This document shows, piece after piece, positions 1-7,950 of a stretch of DNA of 41,462 nucleotides. A program made the position numbers and the translations under genes. Position 1 is the first letter of the stretch. The number at the start of each line of letters is the position of its first letter. Origin of the DNA: Acidobacteriota bacterium (GTDB lineage Bacteria > Acidobacteriota > Terriglobia > Bryobacterales > Bryobacteraceae). The DNA lies in the NCBI GenBank assembly GCA_016213775.1, contig JACQZR010000236.1:1-41462 (forward strand). Direction: 5' to 3'. Below the pieces are notes generated by a model that was given only the letters and a program-made list of their open reading frames with translations, was not told the DNA's origin and did no database searches.

Positions 1-127
1 CGGTCGAAGGTTTGCTACGCGCTTCTTTCAGCTTCACCTCGCGGCTACGCCTTGCGTTTCGCTACGGTTGCCTGTCATCGGCTCCGGTTGGCTCCTTTCA
101 TCCAACAAGATTCTGCCCATGCTGGGC

Positions 128-195
128 ACACTGGGGCGGGCAATCTTGCCCGCGGCTGGCCTTTCCAGGCCAGCCCCGCGAGGCTTCAGCCTCGC
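128..195. repeat. Tandem-hairpin (REP-like) intergenic repeat, copy 1
   Basis: Three perfect inverted repeats follow each other directly. Positions 136-153 have arms GCGGGCAA/TTGCCCGC, 154-175 have arms GGCTGGCCT/AGGCCAGCC around TTCC, and 178-195 have arms GCGAGGCT/AGCCTCGC around TC. The first two hairpins recur in reverse orientation at 20943-20996 with nearly the same sequence, so this is a dispersed element and not a chance palindrome. It lies upstream of the sigma-factor gene. Open frames running through it, including the in-frame extension of the sigma ORF, are not believed to be protein. Confidence 0.75.
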
Positions 196-255
196 TTCCG
201 TGGTGAAACCCTCGGTTATCATGGTCAGAGCGAGGCGGCCGGCGTAGACAACGGA

Positions 256-1197
256 ATGGATGCTCGTTTCCAGCCTTATCTAAACGCATCTGACGAAGAC
301 GCGGAGCGCTTGCTCGGCGAGTTGATACAGACGCATGCGGTACCCGTTGTGCGGACCGTTGTTCAGAGCAAGCTGGAAGACTCCGCCGATGCCGAGGACG
401 TCGAGTCGGATGTGATGGTCGAGCTGTTGCAACGGATTCGCGCGCTACGCAACCGAACCAATCCCGACCCGGTGGAGGACCTGACGGCGTATGCCGCAAC
501 GGTGGCGTACAACATGTTCCATCGGCACCTGCGCAAGAAGCACCCACTGCGAGCCCAACTGCAGACCCGCCTGCGGCATCTGTTGACCACCCGTCCGGGT
601 CTGGCGCTTTGGACGGTGCCTCCGGCAGTAACCGCTTGTGGATTAGCAGAGTGGAGAGGCCGGCGTCCAGTGGTACCGAATCCGGTACCGCCTCTCACCA
701 CCGGCCCCGAAACATCTCCGCTGGACTTTGTTTTAGAGTACTTTCGCGTTGTGGCGGCGCCGGCGGAATTTCGCGTGCTCGTCGATGCCGCCGGGCGGGC
801 ATTTGGGATCGATGACATGCCGGTTCCCACAGACGTTGCGGAAGCGCAGATTCGCGGCGGTCATTCTCCCAACCCCCATCGCATAGCCGAGGCGCGGCTC
901 TTTGCGCGACAGCTCTGGCAGGAGATTCGTGAGTTGCCGCTGAAGCAACGAGCTGCCCTGTTACTCAATGTGAAAGACAACGGGATCCAGTTGTTCCCGC
1001 TGTGTGGCGTGGCGTCCATCCGGGAACTCGCAGCGGCTTTGGAGATGCCGGCCGAAGAGCTGGCGAGCCTCTGGAGAAGCTTGCCATTGGACGATAACGC
1101 GATCGCGCTCATTTTGGATGCTACCCGGCAGCAGGTGATCAATCTGCGCCTGTCCGCGCGAAAAAGACTGTCAAATCGTTCGCGGGATTGGGGGTAA
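256..1197 (+). CDS. Sigma-70-family (ECF-like) RNA polymerase sigma factor, divergent
   Basis: A 313-residue protein. The N-terminal part resembles sigma region 2: an acidic helix with DSADAEDVESDVMVELL, then LTAYAATVAYNMFHRHLRKK. The last ~90 residues resemble region 4: a helix with LPLKQRAALLLN, a segment with GVASIRELAAALEM, and a final helix with TRQQVINLRLSARKRL suited to -35 recognition. About 100 residues separate the two regions, much more than the short linker of ordinary ECF factors, which are usually near 180-200 residues. ATG 256 is the only start between the upstream palindromic repeat and the conserved part; the frame stays open further upstream only because it reads through that repeat. 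An anti-sigma-type gene starts 49 bases downstream, followed by a PG-binding-like gene and a CHAT gene, suggesting this factor controls that cluster. Family assignment is good; promoter targets are unknown. Confidence 0.75.
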   Translation: MDARFQPYLNASDEDAERLLGELIQTHAVPVVRTVVQSKLEDSADAEDVESDVMVELLQRIRALRNRTNPDPVEDLTAYAATVAYNMFHRHLRKKHPLRAQLQTRLRHLLTTRPGLALWTVPPAVTACGLAEWRGRRPVVPNPVPPLTTGPETSPLDFVLEYFRVVAAPAEFRVLVDAAGRAFGIDDMPVPTDVAEAQIRGGHSPNPHRIAEARLFARQLWQEIRELPLKQRAALLLNVKDNGIQLFPLCGVASIRELAAALEMPAEELASLWRSLPLDDNAIALILDATRQQVINLRLSARKRLSNRSRDWG

Positions 1198-1246
1198 GAT
1201 CTGGTTGGCTTTCCCACTCTTTATGATTGGCCCCAGATAAACAAAG

Positions 1247-2206
1247 ATGAAACTCGACACAACTCATCTGAGTGAGAGCGACTTCGAATCGTACCGCCGC
1301 GGCAGCCTCGCTCCGGAGGAGTTGCTGCGTGTGGACGATCATCTGGCTGCGTGTGCGAAGTGCCGCGAGCGTCTCAACGCAGACACTGCCGCGTTGATGG
1401 ATGCGTGGCGGGTTGAGTTGGGAGCAGGCACTGCTCGCAGATCCCATTGGCGCCTGGCGGGTATCGCCGCCGCAGCGATGCTTGGCATCTTGGGTTCTCT
1501 TTGGTACTTCGCCCGGCGCGATGCTCCGGCGACGTCCCGGGAAGTGGCGCGGCTCCACGACCGGGGGGCGATGGTGACCCTGGATTCGGCGGGCCATCTC
1601 GCGGGAATCGCGGGGCTCACTTCGGATCAGGAGAAGGTGCTTGCCGATGCCGTTCAGAATGGGAGTCTGAAGATTCCGCCAGAGGTTAGAGCCCTGGCCG
1701 GGCGTCGTGAGACCTTGATGGGCGGAGAATCACAGTCGCAACAGATCTTGTTGCACCCCTTGGCGACATCCGTGCTGGAAGATCGGCCCATGCTTCGCTG
1801 GAAGCCGGTGGAGGGCGCCAGGTGGTATCAGGTGCTCGTCATCGAGGAAGGTTCCGAGGCACCCCTTCGCAGCGGGAGAATCACAGAGACAGAATGGACG
1901 GTGCCCCAGCTTCTGCGGCGAGGTTCGAGATACACCTGGCAGTTGCGCGCAACGTTGAGCAGTGGCGAAGTGCTCTTTCCGGCACCGCCGGCGCCAGTTG
2001 CCACGTTCTCTGTAGCATCCGCCGGGACCGCCCATCGTCTCGCAAAACTCCCGGATTCGCGCATCCTGCGCGGAGTCATCTATGCCGAGAACGGATTGCT
2101 CGCGTCGGCCCAACAACAGTTTGAGGCTTTGCTGCGCGACAACCCGGAATCCGACCTCGTCAAAAACTGGCTCCGCGCAATTCACAACGCGCAGAGTTTC
2201 CATTAG
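1247..2206 (+). CDS. Membrane-anchored zf-HC2 putative anti-sigma factor
   Basis: A 319-residue single-pass membrane protein. Near the N-terminus is the zinc-binding motif of zf-HC2 anti-sigma factors, His32-x3-Cys36-x2-Cys39, following a helix with SESDFESYRRGSLAPEELL. One transmembrane segment spans about residues 70-88 (IAAAAMLGILGSLWYF). The outer part has a fibronectin-III-like stretch at about 175-265 (LRWKPVEGARWYQVLVI and YTWQLRA) and ends in a single TPR-like helix pair (YAENGLLASAQQQFEALLRDNP). By family, the cytoplasmic zinc domain should hold the sigma factor encoded just upstream, with the outer domains sensing a ligand or protein. No strong Shine-Dalgarno sequence precedes ATG 1247. 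That it binds the neighbouring sigma factor is inferred from gene order. Confidence 0.8.
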   Translation: MKLDTTHLSESDFESYRRGSLAPEELLRVDDHLAACAKCRERLNADTAALMDAWRVELGAGTARRSHWRLAGIAAAAMLGILGSLWYFARRDAPATSREVARLHDRGAMVTLDSAGHLAGIAGLTSDQEKVLADAVQNGSLKIPPEVRALAGRRETLMGGESQSQQILLHPLATSVLEDRPMLRWKPVEGARWYQVLVIEEGSEAPLRSGRITETEWTVPQLLRRGSRYTWQLRATLSSGEVLFPAPPAPVATFSVASAGTAHRLAKLPDSRILRGVIYAENGLLASAQQQFEALLRDNPESDLVKNWLRAIHNAQSFH

Positions 2207-2324
2207 CAGGTAATATCCGATCCACAAGTGACTCCTTGGCATTGGAGGATGACTCCGGGACGAACGGTCCACGGAGGCCAGTAAAACATTCCCAAAGTCT
2301 GACAAATCAAATTGGAGGATTGAA

Positions 2325-2852
2325 ATGCCATACGTTGAGAAGATGGACATTCCGCACCGGCACCCACCGCTCAATGCCGACGATATGAAGAACCCGAACG
2401 TGATCCTGCCCAATTGGATCAATGTGTCCTATGACGTCAGCGAGCAGCTACGGAACAAGAAAAGCGTGGAAACCCGCTTCGTGCAGCTTCTGTTGATGTC
2501 GGTGTATGCCGGTCCTCCGAACAGGCCGGGACCGGGCGTGGATCTGTCGGATGACGGCGTGTTTGGGGATAAGACGCGAAAGTGGATTCAACACTTCCAG
2601 CAGCACCGCGATTTGCAGGATCTGGTGCAACCGCGCAAACCAACGGAGCCCGATCGAGGCCCCACTCTGCCAGTGCGGCCGGACGGTTACGTACATCGAG
2701 CGTATGGAAACGTCGATCAAAAGATCCACTTCACCATCTACCGGTTGAACCGGGCGCTGGCGGCGCTCAACTTCCGTAAGTTCAATTTGCTGATGCTGAA
2801 TTCGTCCCGGCTGGGGTGGTACTTTGACAACGGGTACAACCCTTTCGAGTGA
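2325..2852 (+). CDS. Small protein with peptidoglycan-binding-domain-1-like motif
   Basis: A 175-residue protein without a signal peptide or membrane segment. Residues about 76-92 (DDGVFGDKTRKWIQHFQ) match the core of PG_binding_1 domains, DGxxGxxTxxxxxxFQ, and the preceding helix RFVQLLLMSVYAG fits the first helix of that fold. The C-terminal 80 residues are rich in aromatic residues and were not recognised. The start is well supported: GGAGGA at 2314-2319 lies 5 bases before ATG 2325. The gene lies between the anti-sigma-type gene and the CHAT gene, 118 bases after the first and 25 before the second, so it is probably co-transcribed with both. Peptidoglycan or another extended polymer is a possible ligand, but the lack of an export signal makes that uncertain. 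Function is unknown. Confidence 0.7.
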   Translation: MPYVEKMDIPHRHPPLNADDMKNPNVILPNWINVSYDVSEQLRNKKSVETRFVQLLLMSVYAGPPNRPGPGVDLSDDGVFGDKTRKWIQHFQQHRDLQDLVQPRKPTEPDRGPTLPVRPDGYVHRAYGNVDQKIHFTIYRLNRALAALNFRKFNLLMLNSSRLGWYFDNGYNPFE

Positions 2853-2871
2853 CCTTACGGTGTTGTAAGGT
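2852..2871 (+). promoter_or_regulatory. Hairpin overlapping the CHAT gene ribosome binding site
   Basis: A perfect 7-bp inverted repeat, ACCTTAC / GTAAGGT, encloses a 6-base loop. The 5' arm begins in the stop codon of the preceding gene (TGA 2850-2852), and the 3' arm holds the only Shine-Dalgarno-like bases (AAGG, 2867-2870), seven bases before ATG 2878. If it folds in mRNA, the downstream start would be hidden unless opened by ribosomes finishing the upstream gene. Structure is seen directly; a regulatory role is inferred. Confidence 0.45.
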
Positions 2872-2877
2872 ATTGGA

Positions 2878-5823
2878 ATGCGTGTGAGGCCCACTGCCTT
2901 ACTGGGTTTCTTGTCTCTGGGAGTCGCACTCTGCCAGCCACCGCCAGCAGTAGAGTTTACGTGTGCTTCCCTGCTTGAGGTTGTCCGCGCGGGGCAACTT
3001 CGGAAGGAATCGGTGGCTGTGGGCGACAAGCTCAGAAGCTGCGGCAATGAGTTCAATGGCAAGGGCGAGTACCTTGTGTCGGTGCAACTATTCGAAGCGA
3101 TGCGGGCGCTTGCGATAAAACTCGATGACCAGGCAATGTTGGCGGCTGCCCTTGTGGCGACGGCAGGTGCCCGCACGCAGTTGAGTGATCTGGCCGAGGC
3201 CGAGGTTCTTGCCCGGCAGGCACTCTCGCTGGGGGAGAGACTCGGCGACAAATCCGTGATGGCAGGTGCGCTGGCAGTGCTTGCAGAGCTTGTGAGGCAG
3301 CACGGCGACTATGATCAATCGCGAGCGTACAATCTGTGGGCATTGGAATTGTTCCAGGCGGTGGGGAATACACGGCGCGTTGCCTACCAGTTGCATAACG
3401 TTGGCTTCACGTATCTGGCGCAGGGGGACTTTCCGAAGGCTCTCGATTACCTTGAAAAGAGCGCTTCGGCGCTCAAAGCCGCGGGAAATGAGTGGGCTCG
3501 TGCGACGGTCTTGCTCAGTATTGCAGGCATCCACGAGGACCTGGGAGATTACGCGCGGAACCGCGAGTTGCTGCGAGAGTCGTTGCGCATTCATGAGTCG
3601 CTCGAAAACAAGCAAGGCATTGCGAGTGTGGAGGACGCCTTTGGCCGGATGTATGCGGAGCAGGGGGACTTTGTTGCTGCGCGGCAGGCATATGAGAAAG
3701 CTCTTACGCTCCGGATGTCAATCGGAGAAAAGGGTGGAGTCGCTTCCACATTGATCAATATGGGGGAGATGTTTCAGGCGGAAGGGAACTCCGAGAAAGC
3801 CGCGGAGCACTTCCGTAGAAGCCTGGAGATCGATGCGAAGGTAAAGAACTCGAACAGGCAAGCGGAAGCGCTCGCTCATTTGGGGCAGATTTACGAACAG
3901 CAGGGAAAGCCAAACCTGGCAGTTCAATCGCTGAAAGAGAGCCTGCGGCTAGGCCGCGAGTCTGGATTTAAGAGGCTTACTGCGAGCGCACTCGATCACC
4001 TGGCGGCGTTCCACCTTCGACGGAATCAATTGGCAAGCGCGGAAGAGTGCCTGAAGGAGAGCCTGTCATTGCGCGAGCAGATGGCGAACCGGGCAGGGAT
4101 GGCGAAAACGCTCACGCTAATGGCAGTCCTGGCGTATGCCCGAAAGGATTTTGCCGGCAGTGTCACGGTGGCCCAGCGAGCGGCGAAACTGGCTTCGGAT
4201 CTGGGTCAACCAGAGGCGCAGTGGAGGGCGTTAACCGCTGCGGGACGGGCACAAGTGGCGCTGGGAAAGCCGCAGGAGGCCGCTCAGTCATTCGATGCCG
4301 CCATCGCGTTGATTGAGGGCGCGCGAGTACAGGCTGGGGACAGCCGTCGGGAACAGAGTCTGTACTTCGCTGAGCGCTTGACCCCTTATCAGGAACGGAT
4401 TGCGCTGGCTGTCGCCGGAAAGCGTGGAGAGGAAGCGCTCCAGTATGCGGAACGGTCGAAGGCTCGTGTGCTGTTGGACGCGATTCAGGCCGATCGAGAG
4501 CCGGTGACCAAACGCATGACCGAAGGGGAACGAAGCAAGGAGCAGGAGTTACGGAATGCGCTCACCGCATTGAACCGTCAGGTGCTGCTCGCAAGCCAGG
4601 AGGAACGTCCCGTTCTCGCCAAGGTGTCCGCATTGAAGCAGCGTCGCGATGTGGCGCGCGCGCAGTATGAGAGGTTCCAGTCGAGCTTGTATGTGGCCCA
4701 TCCGGAGTTGCGCGAGAAGCGTGGGGCTGGGAGTGTTCTCACCGATTTCCGGTCACCCGGGTTGTTGCCAACCCCTTCCGCAGTTCTGCTCGAGTTCATT
4801 GTGACGCCGGAGCGGACGTACCTGTTCGTGGTCCGGCGCGGTGGGGTTTCCGTGCACGAGATCCGCGTAACCAGGCGAGAGCTGGCGCGCGCGATCACGC
4901 AGTTCCGAACGCGCTTGGCGAGTCGCGACCTGGAGGCAGGCGACAGCGCTCGGCGGTTGTACGATCTCTTACTGGCACCGGCGCGGGCATCACTGCGCGG
5001 AGCAAGTGAGGTCGTGGTGGCGCCGGACGGCGTACTTTGGGAACTTCCCTTTCAGGCTCTCAAACCGGCGGCAAACCGCTACCTGATCGAGGAGTCTGCG
5101 GTGTCGTATGTGCCTTCTTTGACGGTATTGGCGGAGACTCTGCGTGTGCGCCCCGAGGGTGGTGCCGCATCGGTACTTGCCTTTGGAAACCCTGCCGTGG
5201 GGAAAGAGTCCGTCGGAAAGCGCAAGTTCGTCCTGATGGATGAACGCCTGGAGCCGCTGCCCGAAGCGGAGAAACAAGTGCTCGCGCTGCCGGCGATTTA
5301 TGGGGGATCGGCGAAGGTGTTCACGGGGCGTGCGGCACTGGAGGAGCGCTGGAAGGCGGAAGCGTCACGCTATGACATTCTGCACCTGGCCACGCACGGG
5401 ATCGTAAACCCGCGGAATCCACTGTATTCCACCGTTGTGCTTTCGGCGGGTGAAGCGGGGAGCAAAGAGGATGGCTTACTGGAAGCTTGGGAGATCATGG
5501 AACTGGAACTGAAAGCGAGGCTGGCGGTGCTTTCGGCTTGCGAAACCGCGCGCGGACAGGTGACTGAGGGGGAAGGGGTAATCGGGCTGATGTGGGCGTT
5601 CTTCGTCGCCGGGACTCCCGCGACGCTCGTCAGCCAGTGGAAAGTGGAATCGGCGAGCTCCACTGCATTAATGGTCGGGTTCCACCAGCGGTGGCGCGCG
5701 GGCGCGAATGGAGTTTCCAAGTCGCAGGCATTACGAGAGGCATCGCTGCGGTTGCTCAAGAGCAGCGAGTATTCGCATCCCTTCTACTGGGCCGGGTATA
5801 TTCTCGCCGGAAATCCGCGCTAA
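2878..5823 (+). CDS. Secreted TPR-CHAT protein, putative caspase-like protease
   Basis: A 981-residue protein starting with a signal peptide (ALLGFLSLGVALCQPP), so probably exported. Residues about 60-490 are a run of roughly ten TPR units of the TPR_12 kind (for example ALDYLEKSASALKAAGNEWARA and AAEHFRRSLEIDAKVKN). A helical linker follows (about 495-620), then a CHAT domain to the C-terminus. The CHAT catalytic dyad is intact: His840 in HLATHG and Cys888 in LSACETARG, followed by the family motif GLMWAFFVAGTPATLVSQWKV. CHAT proteins belong to the caspase/separase clan and cleave proteins when their partner domains are triggered; TPRs usually recognise the substrate or activator. Here the protein lies behind a sigma/anti-sigma pair and a PG-binding-like protein. 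Substrate and activity are unknown. Its stop codon directly abuts the stop of the convergent permease gene. Confidence 0.88.
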   Translation: MRVRPTALLGFLSLGVALCQPPPAVEFTCASLLEVVRAGQLRKESVAVGDKLRSCGNEFNGKGEYLVSVQLFEAMRALAIKLDDQAMLAAALVATAGARTQLSDLAEAEVLARQALSLGERLGDKSVMAGALAVLAELVRQHGDYDQSRAYNLWALELFQAVGNTRRVAYQLHNVGFTYLAQGDFPKALDYLEKSASALKAAGNEWARATVLLSIAGIHEDLGDYARNRELLRESLRIHESLENKQGIASVEDAFGRMYAEQGDFVAARQAYEKALTLRMSIGEKGGVASTLINMGEMFQAEGNSEKAAEHFRRSLEIDAKVKNSNRQAEALAHLGQIYEQQGKPNLAVQSLKESLRLGRESGFKRLTASALDHLAAFHLRRNQLASAEECLKESLSLREQMANRAGMAKTLTLMAVLAYARKDFAGSVTVAQRAAKLASDLGQPEAQWRALTAAGRAQVALGKPQEAAQSFDAAIALIEGARVQAGDSRREQSLYFAERLTPYQERIALAVAGKRGEEALQYAERSKARVLLDAIQADREPVTKRMTEGERSKEQELRNALTALNRQVLLASQEERPVLAKVSALKQRRDVARAQYERFQSSLYVAHPELREKRGAGSVLTDFRSPGLLPTPSAVLLEFIVTPERTYLFVVRRGGVSVHEIRVTRRELARAITQFRTRLASRDLEAGDSARRLYDLLLAPARASLRGASEVVVAPDGVLWELPFQALKPAANRYLIEESAVSYVPSLTVLAETLRVRPEGGAASVLAFGNPAVGKESVGKRKFVLMDERLEPLPEAEKQVLALPAIYGGSAKVFTGRAALEERWKAEASRYDILHLATHGIVNPRNPLYSTVVLSAGEAGSKEDGLLEAWEIMELELKARLAVLSACETARGQVTEGEGVIGLMWAFFVAGTPATLVSQWKVESASSTALMVGFHQRWRAGANGVSKSQALREASLRLLKSSEYSHPFYWAGYILAGNPR

Positions 5824-7029
5824 TCACTCATACCGCAGCGCCTCGGTAGGATTGAGCCGGGCCGCCCGATTCGCCGGCAACAACCCGAAAATCAAACCCA
5901 CCGCAAAAGAAACAAGGAATGCCACCACAATCGAAGTAGTAGAAACCTGCAACCCCTGAAACCCCACAAAAGTCTGAATACTCACCGGCACAGCCACTCC
6001 GGCCGCCACCCCAATCAACCCGCCGCCAACACTGATCATCACCGCCTCCAACAAAAACTGCATCAACACATCGCGACGCCGCGCCCCCAGTGACATCCGC
6101 ACCCCGATCTCCCGCGTCCGCTCCGTCACAGTTACCAGCATAATATTCATAATCCCAATCCCGGAAATCAATAAGGCAATTGCCGCAATCAGTATCAGCA
6201 CTAGCGTCAGGATCATCGAGATATTCTTCGCCGCATCCAGAATCCCCTTCAGATTGCCCACATAGAAGTTAGCGCCCGGCCTATGCCGGCTCTCGAGAAT
6301 CACCCGCACCTGCCGCGTCACCGCCTCCACATCCTCAATGCTCCGCGTCTGCACATACAAAGGATCAATCCGCTCATAAGGAGCAAAATACTTCAGCACC
6401 GTGAACGGAGTCAGAATCGACTCCCGCGACAACTCAGACAACCCGAACGTCTCGGTCTTCTCTTTAAAAGTCCCGATCACCGTGAACTGCAATCCAAACA
6501 GCTTCAGCGTCTGCCCAACCGCGGCCGATTGCGACCCGTACAACCTCACAGCCAGAGACTCCGTCAACAAAGCCACACGAGACCGCATCGCCACATCGGA
6601 ATGGTCCAACCCGCGCCCCGCAAGGATAATCAGGTTGCGAACCTTCCCATAATCCTCGTCCGACCCGATCACCTTCACATCCGTCTGCTTCCCATTGATC
6701 GGAATGCTCGCGAACTCCGTCATGATCCCCGTCGCCGCGCGAATCCGCGGTCCCAGCGCTGCCTTCACCGCCTCTATATCGGCGATCTTGACGTAATCCG
6801 CCGCCACCGTTGTTGCATCGCGATTCCCTGAATCGAAGTAAGCGTTCACCAGGTTGCTGCCCACGCCGCTGATCTGTTCGAGTATGAACTCGCGGCTGGT
6901 AAGAGAAATCGTCACCACCAGAATCACCGAAGCATTCCCGATCACCAGCCCCAGCGCCGTCAACGCCGTGCGCATCTTGTTCGACCACAATGCGTACGCG
7001 CTGAACCGGAGTGCCTCGCCAAAATGCAT
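5824..7029 (-). CDS. MacB/FtsX-type ABC transporter permease
   Basis: A 401-residue inner-membrane protein with the MacB-type layout. There is one N-terminal transmembrane helix (TALTALGLVIGNASVILVVTI), a large periplasmic domain of about 230 residues, and a C-terminal FtsX domain with three helices (for example ISMILTLVLILIAAIALLISGIGIMNIMLVTVTER). The segment VTERTREIGVRMSLGARRRD between helices is the coupling motif typical of this family. It ends in the family-typical GLLPANRAARLNPTEALRYE. Such permeases normally work with a LolD/MacB-type ATPase and often a periplasmic adaptor; neither is present nearby, so the partner is presumably encoded elsewhere. ATG 7029 lies four bases after the larE stop, so the two are probably co-transcribed, although no functional link is obvious. 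Substrate cannot be told. Confidence 0.85.
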   Translation of the reverse strand: MHFGEALRFSAYALWSNKMRTALTALGLVIGNASVILVVTISLTSREFILEQISGVGSNLVNAYFDSGNRDATTVAADYVKIADIEAVKAALGPRIRAATGIMTEFASIPINGKQTDVKVIGSDEDYGKVRNLIILAGRGLDHSDVAMRSRVALLTESLAVRLYGSQSAAVGQTLKLFGLQFTVIGTFKEKTETFGLSELSRESILTPFTVLKYFAPYERIDPLYVQTRSIEDVEAVTRQVRVILESRHRPGANFYVGNLKGILDAAKNISMILTLVLILIAAIALLISGIGIMNIMLVTVTERTREIGVRMSLGARRRDVLMQFLLEAVMISVGGGLIGVAAGVAVPVSIQTFVGFQGLQVSTTSIVVAFLVSFAVGLIFGLLPANRAARLNPTEALRYE

Positions 7030-7033
7030 CGAG

Positions 7034-7903
7034 CTACTGCTTCCGCGCCAACCCCAGTACCTCGTTCATCGCCCCCTGCCGGTAACCCTCTAAATCGAGC
7101 GTGACGTAATGAAATCCAAGCGGCTTGAAGATGGCCACAAACCGCCCCGCCATCTCCGCATCCAGCGCGCGCGCCAACTCATCGCGGGCAATCTCAATGC
7201 GCACCAGCCTCTCGTGAAACCGCACGCGAAACTGCCGGAACCCCAGTGCGCGAATCTCCTCCTCGCCCTTCTCCACAGTCTTCACATTTTGAATCGTCAC
7301 CGGCGTCCCATACGGAATTCGCGAGCTCAAACACGCTGACGCCGGACGGTCCCATGTGGGCAGCCCAGCCATCCGCGACAACTCGCGAATCTCCGCCTTC
7401 GTCAACCCCGCTTCCACCAGCGGCGCCTTCGCCTCATGAATCTTCGCGGCATTCTGACCCGGCCGGTAATCCCCCAGATCATCTACATTCACGCCGTACA
7501 CAATGTGTACAAACCCGCGCGCCTGGCCCACTTCCTGCATGCACCGGAACAGCTCGTCCTTGCAGTGAAAACACCGGTCCGGATTGTTCGCCACATAATC
7601 AGGATTGTCAAACTCGTTCGTCGCGATGTACTCGTGCCGGATCCCGAACTGCTCCGCGAACGCCTCGGCGTCGCGCTTGTGCGACTCCGGTATCGACGCC
7701 GAATCGGCCGTGATCGCCACCGCATTCTCGCCCAGCGCCTGCACCGCAGCCCAAGCCAGATACGCGGAATCCGTCCCACCCGAATAGGCAACCAGCACCC
7801 GCCCCAACGCGCGAAGATTCGCGAACAAAGCCTGCTCTTTCGCGGCCAATGTTTCAGGGTGAAGGATAGGCGCGGCATTACCCAGCGCCACAAGTGTTGC
7901 CAT
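7034..7903 (-). CDS. larE: ATP-dependent sacrificial sulfur transferase LarE
   Basis: A PP-loop enzyme of 289 residues when started at ATG 7903; the frame also stays open 22 codons upstream, but that extension has no conserved content and crosses the divergent promoter region. LarE adenylylates a pyridinium carboxylate and donates sulfur from one of its own cysteines, building the nickel-pincer nucleotide cofactor of lactate racemase and its relatives. Visible motifs are the PP-loop YSGGTDSAYLA (about residue 41), NPDRCFHCKDELF (a CxxC pair), and RPASACLSSRIPYG, whose Cys191 corresponds to the sacrificial Cys176 of Lactiplantibacillus plantarum LarE, 150 residues after the PP-loop in both. 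The CxxC pair could hint at a cluster-binding variant, but that is uncertain. LarB, LarC and a LarA relative are not in the window. It appears to lead a two-gene unit with the permease. Confidence 0.88.
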   Translation of the reverse strand: MATLVALGNAAPILHPETLAAKEQALFANLRALGRVLVAYSGGTDSAYLAWAAVQALGENAVAITADSASIPESHKRDAEAFAEQFGIRHEYIATNEFDNPDYVANNPDRCFHCKDELFRCMQEVGQARGFVHIVYGVNVDDLGDYRPGQNAAKIHEAKAPLVEAGLTKAEIRELSRMAGLPTWDRPASACLSSRIPYGTPVTIQNVKTVEKGEEEIRALGFRQFRVRFHERLVRIEIARDELARALDAEMAGRFVAIFKPLGFHYVTLDLEGYRQGAMNEVLGLARKQ

Positions 7904-7910
7904 ACCCGCG

Positions 7911-7916
7911 ATTATA
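7911..7916 (-). promoter_or_regulatory. Candidate -10 element for larE (possibly leaderless)
   Basis: On the minus strand a perfect TATAAT lies seven bases upstream of the chosen larE ATG. If used, transcription would begin at or next to the start codon and the mRNA would be leaderless, which fits the lack of a clear Shine-Dalgarno sequence there. No good -35 hexamer is seen at 16-18 bases spacing, so this stays tentative. Confidence 0.35.
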
Positions 7917-7950
7917 ACGCGCCGTCCGACGCATGCTAGCATGAAGCCGT

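Noticed and set aside
52-255. Upstream in-frame extension of the sigma-factor gene
   Set aside because: It reads through the palindromic repeat at 128-195, which also occurs elsewhere, and has no sigma-like residues; ATG 256 is the better start.
2249-2284. Eleven-codon open frame after GGAGG, a possible leader peptide before the PG-binding-like gene
   Set aside because: The GGAGG touches the ATG, leaving no spacer for a ribosome, and no attenuator-like structure follows.
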